Source: Euclidia mi
Taxonomy: Eukaryota > Arthropoda > Insecta > Lepidoptera > Erebidae
Direction: 5' to 3'
Assembly (NCBI GenBank): GCA_944739405.2
Contig: OX123190.2
Location: 24,588,807-24,652,806, forward strand
DNA length: 64,000 nt
Made by a program: the position numbers and the translations under genes. The notes beneath the pieces are model-generated. The model made no database searches, was not told the DNA's origin, and was given only the letters and a program-made list of their open reading frames with translations. Position 1 is the first letter of the stretch. Every line of letters starts with the position of its first letter. Positions 55,567-64,000 of this stretch are shown in pieces.

Positions 55567-55995
55567 CAGAAGTGGGCGTGGCACCCATTCTAGGCCATCT
55601 AAATTCAGTGTTTATTGTGTGTGATTCGTGAAATTACATCTCAACGAGTGCCAACTTATCGTTCAATGCATGGGATTGGACCACAACAACCCGCTTGTTC
55701 AAAATGAAGACCCTAGAAACGTAAAATTGTTGGGTCTGTTGTAACTAGAGAACCGCAGTTGCTGTCGCTGATACAAGCCATGAAAATAACTACTACATGG
55801 CTTTCGTTTGCCGGACTCCGATCCTGAGAAACGGAGATGTGGATGCACGTGTTTAAGTGATGACTGCAGAGCGAAGGCAACTGCTAACGCTGCTATGTTG
55901 GTGAATCAGCTGAGCTTTCAACCATAACCGTGGTGAGCGTATTTTGTCTGATTTTTTTATTTGTGCTGCAAATTTTAATGACGGTAGTTGCAAAA

Positions 55996-58237
55996 TGCTC
56001 ATACGCTTCCTGGAGCTGATTGTGGATCAGATCATCAACTCTTGATTGCAAACTTGAAATTAAAACTCACTGCAGCAAGAACCTCCGACAAACAAAAAGG
56101 GATCAGAGTTCGGGATCACATCATGTTTAGGGAAGCCGTAGAACAAAACTGGCACACATGGTCTGAGGCTGACACCGAAGAAGAGATATCTGATGAATTG
56201 TGGAACAGGGCAGTGAAACTCATTAAACTCGCGGCAGTGCAGTCACAATCGCCACCTGCTGGAATACGCAAGCGTCAACATTGGATGACCAAAGATACTT
56301 TGGAACTGGTCACAGAGAGGAGAGAGATGAAAGCACGAGGCTCAACTGTTGAAAACTTCAATAGGCTGACAGCACAGATTCAGAGACAGTGCAGACGAGA
56401 TCACAACGCCTATTTGCGACAAATATGCAAAGATATAGACCAACACGCCCACAAATTCGAATCCCGTCTCGGGATTCGAATTTGTGGGCGTGTTGGTCTC
56501 TTTCAAAAAATTCGCTTCATTACAAAGACTCTGTCATCTAAAACATGGGCCATTGAAGATCCCAATGGCAAACTAATAACAGAATTAGATGACATCTCTG
56601 AGACTTGGAGGAGATACTGTCAGTCGTTATTTGAGGACCCACAATGCCAAAATTATCCCAGCACAAAGCCCGATAGTAAAGATCTAGAGCCTCCAATACT
56701 TGTTCGTGAAGTTGAAGCCGCTATAAAACACCTGAAAAATGGAAAAGCGATTGGTAGAGATGGAATCCCTATTGAAACCATACAAGCTTTAGGTGAACAT
56801 GGTGTACGGATTCTTCACACTATCTGTGACAAAATATGGCAAACCGGAGTGTGGCCGACTGAATGGTCCCATACAATCTTCGCTCCACTGCACAAAAAGG
56901 GCTCAACAAAGAAATGTAACAATTACCGCCTAATTGCACTTATATCACACTCAAGCAAGATACTGTTACATATTCTTAATGAAAGGCTTAAACCATACCT
57001 GTCTAGGTAGATTGCTGCGGAACAGGCGGGTTTTGTAAGGGGAAAAGGCACCCGGGAGCAAATTTTCATCGTGCGACAAATCATCGAAAAGGCCCGAGAA
57101 TTCAACAAGCCCACTTATATTTGCTTTGTTGACTTCTTCAAAGCGTTTGACTCAGTGAAATGGCCAAAGCTCTGGGATACGCTTCTGACTATGGGAACGC
57201 CAAAACACCTTGTGCATCTTCTTAGAAGTCTGTATGAGAAAGGAACAGCCTCAGTACGAACAGACGATACCCTTTCAGCTACATTCCATCCTCGTGCTGG
57301 TGTTCGCCAGGGATGCATAATATCGCCGCTTCTGTTCAATATATACACTGAACTCATAATGCGACTTACTTTGGAAGATTGGACAGACGGTGTATCAGTT
57401 GGTGGATACAAGATTGCCAACTTGCGTTATGCTGACGACACAACTCTGTTTGCAACTAATGAACGTAACATGCAGGAGCTACTTCTAAAAATGGAACGAG
57501 TAAGTCAAGAGTTTGGTCTTAAAATCAATCGCAGTAAAACGAAAATGATGATTGTGGACCGAGCAAACTCCAGCTTGTCAGAAGTGACTACAATGGCAGG
57601 ATGTGAAGTCGTCCAGTCCTATGTATACCTTGGCTCTCTTGTATCTAACAACGGTGGTTGCGTGGACGAAATAAAAAGGCGTATGGCAATCTCGAGAAGC
57701 GCAATGGATAGACTGAAGAAAATATGGAAGAATAGAAACATAACTAGAGTCACTAAAACCCGACTAGTAAAATCCCTTGTATTCTCCATATTTTTATACG
57801 CCGCAGAGACCTGGACGTTGCGAGAAATTGAAAAGCAAAAGATAGATGCTTTGGAGATGTGATGCTGGCGGCGAATGTTAGGGGTATCTTGGACCGAACA
57901 TCGTACAAATGCCTCCATTCTTCAAGAACTTTGCATCAATCAGCGTCTGTCTGCTCTGGTACAATCTCGCATACTGAAATATTTCGGACACGTCTCAAGA
58001 CGACATAGCGGCTCTATTGAGCGCTTGGTAGTTCAAGGTAAAGTGGAAGGTACAAGACCACGTGGCAGGTCACCAATGCGATGGACTGATCAAATAAACT
58101 CCGCGGTGGGTCAATCGCTTCAACACGTGGAAACCGGACGAGATGGCGAGATGTCGTCAAACGGGCTACATCAACCCTTCACACTCCCTCATGATGACCA
58201 CGACCGCTCTGCCAAGAGCGAAACGAAGAAGAAGAAG
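55996..58237 (+). pseudogene. RTE-clade LINE, 5'-truncated, 10-bp TSD
   Basis: AGTTGCAAAA flanks both sides (55986-55995 and 58238-58247) and the 3' end is (GAA)n, as in RTE elements. Translation starts at the end of the endonuclease (GADCGSDHQLLI), then LKNGKAIGRDGIPIE, NNYRLIALISHSSKIL, EQAGFVRGKGTREQ, FVDFFKAFDSVKW, GVRQGCIISPLLFN and catalytic YADD (about 57427). The C-terminal FGHVSRR, GRSPMRWTDQI block ends at TGA 58192-58194. Defects: TAG 57008, TGA 57860 and a shift near 58125. A 33-nt snap-back insertion at 56437-56499 keeps the frame. Confidence 0.9.
56437..56499. repeat. Snap-back palindrome inside the RTE reading frame
   Basis: 30-bp exact arms around a TCT spacer. The right arm inverts the sequence encoding DQHAHKFESR, adding a stretch read as LGIRICGRVG without breaking the frame. 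Confidence 0.9.
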
Positions 58238-58309
58238 AGTTGCAAAAGATTCCTGGTTAGTAGAATACCGCTATACGTTTAGTAACCTTAGAAATATCAT
58301 AATGGTTGT

Positions 58310-58385
58310 AGTGGCGATGTCGCCATCACATCATACTGAGGTTGTGGGTTCGATTCCTACACGCAACACGGAGTTTTGGTTAAAA
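58310..58385 (+). mobile_element. tRNA-derived SINE head in the LTR leader
   Basis: GGTTGTAGTGGCGATGTCGC and TGTGGGTTCGATTCCTACAC; matches 15756-15840. Confidence 0.6.
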
Positions 58386-59423
58386 CAAGCTTCTACTGTG
58401 TAACTATTTGACCTTTGCGTTTTTCCCGTGACATGATCTCCTGAATAAGCTTCTTCTTAATAGCTTAAAGAAGAAAGACATAAAGACAAACTTTGTGGGT
58501 AGTACTAACGACTTAATTACGACCATTGCTGTATTTTACGTTAACATACGGTTGGCTCGCTACCACCGTGTCTTAGCTAAAGCGTAGATAACGAACGGAG
58601 GTTTCGAGTTTGATACTCGGGTTAAAAGAAAGCGAATTTTTATTTATTTTCTTAGTAAATCATGCGTAGGTGGCTTCCGATCACCAGCCTTGTGATCATA
58701 TGCTTGCCTACAAATAGATCATCTTGTCTCGGTCTTACCTTATGGACCGTAAGACTGAGCGTATAGGTCGACTTGCACTATTCCAAGCAAGTGCGTTTGA
58801 GTGAAACGTGGTAGTTATTGTTCTAGTACAGTTGTGATATAGCAGACTTGCGTCTAAAGTTGTTAGACTAATCGAATCGTACATATTAAGTTCATAATGT
58901 AAGACTGTGCTTCAGCTATTGCGAAGGACCGTGTTAGTTTTTATGTGGAACACATTCTACCATTTATATCTTAAGTAGACGTGTGACCTGCAGTGCTGTT
59001 TTGAACTTTAGATGTGTAGTTGGTTGGTTCGAGTGTAGCCTGACCGCCCATAGTCGAAAGATATTACTAACGCCATTATTTTACCGACTCGTGGTGTTTT
59101 GAAAAAAAAACCTAACGGTTTTCATTTCAACGTAATAACAGCTTAAGAAACACGTAAAACTTTAACTCTTTATAGTTCTGTTTTATCGAGTCTCGATGTT
59201 TTTGGTACCGTTATTTCAAGTTAAACTACTAAACCTGCTCCTTATTGTGCGCAAATAGATGTTGCTCCTACACATGTTTTTTTTTCGATATGTTAACAGA
59301 TTGCACTAATAAAAATGTTTGGTGTGTTACCTTACTATGGTTAATAGATGGCATCACTTGTAAAGTTAAATTCAATCTAAATTACCTACTCCGAGTTTCT
59401 AAATTCATGTGATGCTCTGGGTA

Positions 59424-59802
59424 CATACATACATACATATCGTCACGCCCTCTATCCCCGAAGGGGTAGGCAGAGGTGTATTTCTACACCCACTTCTCGC
59501 CAGATATACTTTAGTCCCACGTAATAAGGGGCGAGCCTATTGCCGTACCGGGCACATTTCCAGATTCCGTGCTGCTACTGAGAATTTCGTGACAGAAAAA
59601 CCCAATAACACTGCCCGACCCAGGAATCGAACCCGGGACCTCCCGATCCCACGCGCACATTTATGCCGCGAGACCAACGAGGCAGTCGTATAGGGTTTGA
59701 TGTCGAGTTTTCCGTCTCTACGCAAAGATGCTATTTGCATCGTGTTATCCCTTAGTCGCCTCTTACGACACCCACGGGAAGATAGGCAACAACCACACGG
59801 CA
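59424..59802 (-). mobile_element. tRNA-headed SINE with LINE-type tail, 10-bp TSD
   Basis: GCTCTGGGTA flanks both sides (59414-59423 and 59803-59812). On the minus strand: a 5' leader with CCGTGGGTGTCGTAAGAGGC, a tRNA-like part (TGCCTCGTTGGTCTCGCGG and CCGGGTTCGATTCCTGGG), the body seen at 41274-41530, then TCTGCCTACCCCTTCGGGG and a (GTAT)n tail. It is the most complete copy of this family in the window. Confidence 0.9.
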
Positions 59803-60244
59803 GCTCTGGGTATGTTTCTTAAATACCCCAATTTCTTTGGCCAGCTCCAAGTTATGTTTAGGACGTTTAGGAGTGATACAGTAAACAGAAGAGTTTCTAG
59901 AAGAAGCTGTTGAACTCGATTATCAGTAAAGAAGCGATTGTGTTATCATTGTGAGGTGTTTTAATAATCAGTTTAAGCGATTTTCGTTTTCATTGTAGGT
60001 AGAACCAGGGCAGTGATGATTGTTTGCTTATCTTTATTTCCATTGAGATGGAAACATTGTTAGTTGATGTTGTGATGGTCTTGTAGGACCCTAGTTTCCG
60101 TTATGCAGATTTGCAGAAACGGAATGAGCCGATAATGCGGCTGCATGTTTAAAACCATGCGCTGCTATTGGTTGGACCAGCTAAATGCTTTATGGTTAGC
60201 CTAGCTAACAGTGGTGCTTTTGTGTAAGGCATAGCTTCGGTTAG

Positions 60245-60486
60245 CCGAGTGGCGAGACCGTAAACTGCTTGCTACACAGAAGGTCTCCGTGCGTGTTAAA
60301 TTGTTAATTGTTGCTTATTTATCGGTGAGGGAGAGCATCGTGGGAGGGGGGGGGGTCTGCGTGATTTCTCTATAATGTTCTTGATATACATGTGAAGTCT
60401 GCCAACCCGCACTTGGCCAGTGTGGTGGATTATGGCCTTACTCATGCCCGGCAGTGGGGCGGTAGATGGGGCTGATGATGATGATG
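60245..60486 (+). mobile_element. SINE with (GAT)n tail and 14-bp TSD
   Basis: ATAGCTTCGGTTAG occurs at 60231-60244 and 60487-60500. The head CCGAGTGGCGAGACCG is tRNA-like. The 3' half, CTGCCAACCCGCACTTGGCC, GTGGTGGATTATGGCC and CGGTAGATGGGGCTGATGAT, is a widely repeated lepidopteran sequence. The GAT tail suggests RTE-type mobilisation. Confidence 0.85.
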
Positions 60487-60660
60487 ATAGCTTCGGTTAG
60501 TACGCAAATAAGACAAAGCGTTAATGCAGTTTCATAGTACCAAAAACATTGTCCATTGTTTGAACGGGAAAAGTCCACTGCTGATCGCTAATGATTGGGT
60601 TAGGATAAGTATTTCTTATTAAGACTAGCTATGACAAAAAAAAATTATAACGCTGAAAAG

Positions 60661-60983
60661 ACTGTTTAATACTTGGAGTATCAGAATAGTTAGATTATAT
60701 TAGCCTGTTTCAGATTACTTTGATGAAGGCTCGAAAATATCATATGGGAGGTGTTGTGATCACGAAAACACTGTTTAATACTTGGAGTATCAGAATAGTG
60801 AGATTATCTTAGTCTGTTTCAGATTACTTTGATAAAGGCTCGAAAAGATCATATGGGAGGTGTTGTGATCATGAAAAGACTGTTTAATACTTGGAGTATC
60901 CGACTAGTGACAATTTCTTAGTCTGTTTCAGATTACTTTGATAAAGGCTCGAAAAGATCATCTGGGAGATGTCGTGATCATAC
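60661..60983 (+). repeat. Three tandem 109-bp units
   Basis: Units begin at 60661, 60770 and 60879 (ACTGTTTAATACTTGGAGTA). The related leader at 17440-17600 has a single unit. Confidence 0.9.
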
Positions 60984-61059
60984 CGGATGGAGGTTACGTG
61001 TGGTGGTGATCCGGTGGAGGTTGCCTCCGGTATTGTGTAACCGGATGGAGGTTATGTGC

Positions 61060-61175
61060 GCCTCGTGCTATTGGAGACGTTATGTGTGCCTCGTACTATT
61101 GGAGAGGTTATGTGTAACTCGTGCAATTGGAGAGGTTATGTGTGCCTCGTGCTATTAGAGAGGCTATGTATGCCT
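61060..61175 (+). repeat. 28-bp minisatellite, four units
   Basis: Units resemble GCCTCGTGCTATTGGAGAGG followed by TTATGTGT. Related GGAGGTTATGTG fragments extend back to about 60990. Confidence 0.85.
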
Positions 61176-61261
61176 AGTTGAAATTAAGCCAAGTGTGCTT
61201 AAGAGAAATTATTGAATCAAGTGTGTTCAATACTGACGGAGCTATTCCTATACAAGTGCGT

Positions 61262-61790
61262 AAGTACAAGAAGAAGAAGAAGAAGAAAAATGCTTTTATT
61301 GTATCACACACGCCGCATAGTCAAAATAATTACAGTTTTGCTTAATCTAAAATAAAAATAAACAATTTTATAAAAGTTCTTATGCTAATACATGACTTTG
61401 ACTTTGAATGCAATTCAAGTATATTTTATTATGAATTAGAATGAAGTAGACAGTACTATTTGCGAAATTATAATGTGACTAAGTACGTCACAAGATTCAC
61501 AAAAGCGTATGTACTGTGGCCATGTGTGCCAGTAGTATGTGATAATCATTTGCAATAACAGACCTAAAGTTTTAGTAAATATATTATTTATTATAGCTGT
61601 CATATGTCATAAAATACAGTATTTTACACTAAACTCCACAATCTAATCTGATATTTGTAGATATTTATGTAATATATTCAGAAGATTATTCAAATGTGAG
61701 ATTGATTTTAAATGTATATTTTGAATTGAATTGATTTTTAGATATGCGATTTCAATTTAACTGAACACTGACTAGTCAATTTGTTTACTA
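61262..61790. other. (AAG)n tract and AT-rich stretch
   Basis: (AAG)n at 61268-61290 is followed by ATGCTTTTATTGTATCACAC, which on the minus strand looks like the polyadenylation end of a LINE fragment. Nothing else recognised. Confidence 0.4.
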
Positions 61791-61819
61791 AAATAACCGT
61801 ATGAATTTATTTTGAGCAT

Positions 61820-62420
61820 ATGGAGCCGGAGGGTGCTAGTACTCCAGAAGAGGAACCTCTACCGCTGAACAAACGATCAAACGGAAACAGGAATGGTTCA
61901 ACCTCCGGAAATGCAGACACTAGATCCAAGCGTTCAAAGGCACAATCAAAGAGTAAGCGTAGGAGGTTTACATCAACCTCTTCATGTGCAAGCTCTTCGT
62001 CAGGCATTTCTAGTAACTTCTAGAAGAAATGTTGGCTCGTAATACAAAGAGTAATGAGAGTTTGCGTGAATATTTTTATGATAAGTTAATGCTGTTGAAC
62101 AGATGTGAAATTAGTGGTAAGAAAGCAGTTGATTGTATAATCCATGGCATATACGATAAGTACGTTAGGAATGGTGCTCAAGTGTTAAATTGTAACGAGC
62201 CTGAAGACTTATTGAATTTTCATAGCTCTCAACGTTCTATATCGGAGAATTTTTCTGATTCTAACGACAGCTCATACACTTGTTTTAATTGTCGCGAGAA
62301 AGGACATACTTTTTATAAATGTCTTAAGCCTGTTGTCGTTGGTATCTTAAATGTAATAGAGTAGGCCATAGTTATGATAATTGTAAATTAGAACCTCTAG
62401 TTTCGCGCTCAGAAGCTTAA
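61820..62420 (+). pseudogene. Ty3/gypsy-type gag relic with two zinc knuckles
   Basis: ATG 61820 opens a 67-codon basic, Ser-rich N-terminus (RSKRSKAQSKSKRRRF) ending at a stop at 62021. The next frame from 62029 has SLREYFYDKLMLLNRCEISG and VDCIIHGIYDKYVRNGAQVL, typical of gag, then the first knuckle CFNCREKGHTFYKC. A 1-nt shift near 62336 leads to the second knuckle, LKCNRVGHSYDNC, whose first Cys has become Tyr. No protease or RT follows. This is the only coding relic of the element's own and supports a Ty3/gypsy origin. Confidence 0.75.
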
Positions 62421-63291
62421 TAATTTATCGACGCGATATTAAGAAAATTATATTGTCAAAAACCAAAGGCTTTATAGGAAAGTTGGAGATGACATTCGAC
62501 TAGTTATTCCAAGAGCTGCTGGGACTGGACTACCTTATTCCATAGAGCAGTTCGTCTAATGGTAGCAGTAGTTCCTCATCGGAAAGCAATATTAATAGTA
62601 ACCGCAATATTTTTTAAAGATAAAGATATATTTATTTGCTAAAACATGTGTAGGCACATAATAAAACATTGTTCAGATGCTTATTATAGATCTTAAATAA
62701 TAAAAAGAATCAACATGTTTGACCATAAATGGTGTACAAATATTACAAAACATTAATAATAGGTAACAATACATTTTTCTTTCTGATCTTTAAATAATAA
62801 ATAACACATAATCAAAATAAAATTTAAGAAATGTCAGTCAGAATTATATCATACAGCAATCAATAGATAATTTAATTAAAAATAAAAACAAAAATCTGGA
62901 GATATAATATAATAATATAATATAAAACATAAAATACATTATATAATATAAAATAATATAATATTTAATGTGATAAAAACAAATCTTAATCCGAGGGTCA
63001 CTAATGGCCGAATGTAATGATTAATTAATTATATTTTATCGTAATTCATTTAGAATACGAATTTAATAAAGTATATTTTATTGTAATTCATTTAGTATAC
63101 ATCTATACTTTATTTACTATAAATGATTGAGTAATAGTGTAAAAATTAATAGAATACATCATTATAATTATAACTCATTTAGTATTATATACAACTAATC
63201 ACTTGGTCTAATTATTTTGAATGATATAATTAATCAATTATTTGTATGAATTGCCGTGCGTCAGGAGATCGCACGGTGCCGGATGGCCGAA
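62421..63291. other. AT-rich 3' region of the LTR element
   Basis: Mostly AT-rich with ATAAT repeats at 62895-62970. GGCCGAATGTAATGATT at 63007-63023 repeats the junction seen at the right LTR (63285-63301). CCGTGCG...CGCACGG at 63255-63277 forms a 7-bp stem with a 9-nt loop shortly before the LTR. Confidence 0.6.
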
Positions 63292-63600
63292 TGTAATGAT
63301 TTTGACAATTAAATTGTATTTATGAAACATTTTTAAACGATTCGACTGCTACAAATAGATTTTGCTAGTAGTTATAGCCACATTAATTAAAAGTATAATT
63401 TCTATAAACAAATCAGTAAATAATTGATTATAGTTAAATATTTAATTTAAATTGTCATTACTCAATTAATCAAGCAATTTTGTAAATAGGTTGTGATGGA
63501 CGTTATTTGCTGCATTTCGGTTGGCTGTCGCTTACGAAGTTGTCATTTCCGTTTAGAGTGGGAGAGTATTTTAGCTTGTCAGATAAAATAGGCGGCATAG
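63292..63600 (+). repeat. Right LTR of 55-kb element, probably truncated
   Basis: Matches 55086-55413 to GGCGGCATAG; then AATGTACCAAC, which equals copy A at about 3508, resumes. Confidence 0.75.
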
Positions 63601-64000
63601 CAATGTACCAACTACGCATGTATACTCATCAAACAAGGGTAATTTCAAATCACATAATGGCAAATGCCAACAAAAGATATGAGCCGCTTGATATTTCGGA
63701 ATAGTTCGCAGTAAATATGAAACTTCGTATTTAGATAGTTGTGGGAAGCGTTCGGTTTGCATATTAGTCGGAAATACTCCTGTTGATAGTAGATTTCCTA
63801 TAAGTATACACTATTTCGCTCGTGATGTATTTTAGGAACTATCTGCGTGTGTTAAAACATATTAATTACATTTTGCTTAAATGAGGTAATGGAATATTAT
63901 TCATACGTAGTTAGTCATAAGCAGTTAACGCAATGAGCATTTGTCACAGTTCCTTTTTTCTTTCTTTATAAAAGAAAATTCCTGCCTTAAAATATATCCC

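Larger units (their letters stand above)
55086..63600 (+). mobile_element. Large LTR element with gag relic, leader shared with 15-kb element
   Basis: TGTAATGATTTTGACAATTA starts both the left LTR (55086) and the right one (63292). CAGAAGTGGGCGTGG near 55567 and GGATGGCCGAA before 63292 correspond to motifs at the same places in the element at 15247-20203. From 55870 on, the leader aligns with that element over about 2 kb once three passengers are removed: an RTE LINE and two SINEs. It ends in a gag relic with no pol. No clean TSD is seen; the right LTR seems truncated where host sequence resumes. Confidence 0.75.
51938..64000 (+). repeat. Flanking segment copy B (partner of 1-3907)
   Basis: 51938-51988, 52930-53334, 54407-55085 and 63601-64000 follow copy A in order and orientation. 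Each interruption is a defined insertion with the uninterrupted site visible in copy A near 50, 455 and 2975-3508. Confidence 0.8.

Noticed and set aside
60661..61175. CRISPR-like tandem array
   Set aside because: The units are contiguous tandem repeats without unique spacers, in a eukaryotic retroelement.

Overview
The window looks like nuclear DNA from a moth or butterfly (Lepidoptera). It is AT-rich and carries repeat families I associate with that order: retroposons with a TTTTGCCCGCGG head, a CTGCTGGACATAGGCC box, (GAT)n- and (GTAT)n-tailed SINEs, CR1-like LINEs whose 3' UTR contains GGTTGTCTGGAAG, and an env-bearing errantivirus of the 17.6/TED type. I find no complete host gene, no functional tRNA or rRNA gene, and nothing bacterial. 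Most coding capacity belongs to transposable elements, many nested in one another, and many boundaries can be fixed by target-site duplications (TSDs), by uninterrupted reading frames, or by an empty copy of the site elsewhere in the window.

Layout. 1-3907 is a unique-looking segment (copy A) that recurs at 51938-64000 (copy B), where it is split by a piggyBac relic, a TRIM and a large LTR element. 4.5-11.1 kb holds a SINE, an exon-like repeat block and an RTE-like LINE cut in two by a 3,006-bp Tc1-type element with 311-bp inverted repeats. That element itself contains two MITEs and a SINE. 11.3-14.9 kb is a retroposon and a CR1-like LINE. 15.2-20.2 kb is an LTR-flanked element with almost no coding capacity (LARD-like), inserted 20 bp past a splice donor of a minus-strand host gene, three exons of which are seen at 20230-20666. 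21.7-25.8 kb is a decayed CR1-type LINE split by a 1-kb inverted-repeat element. 27.1-27.7 kb is a GC-rich, promoter-like island.

30.3-40.9 kb is one minus-strand CR1-like LINE interrupted twice. The first interruption is a 7.5-kb errantivirus with indistinguishable LTRs, intact pol and env frames and one gag frame break. The second is a PIF/Harbinger relic bearing a MADF-domain start, which is itself interrupted by a 1.2-kb MITE. 43.1-48.6 kb is a GC-rich I-group LINE (ORF1, endonuclease, RT, RNase H) on the minus strand, with a 5S-rRNA-derived SINE inside ORF1. 55.1-63.6 kb is a second large LTR element. It shares the long untranslated leader of the 15-kb element but has unrelated LTRs; it carries an RTE LINE and two SINEs as passengers and ends in a gag relic with zinc knuckles.

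The points most worth pursuing are: (1) two LTR elements with a common leader, a conserved ATG and splice donor, but different LTRs; (2) a host gene built of tandem symmetric phase-1 exons; (3) a series of exact snap-back palindromes; (4) a SINE family whose 3' end matches a LINE in the same window; (5) the direct A/B duplication, which may be real or an unmerged haplotype. All alignments were made by eye.
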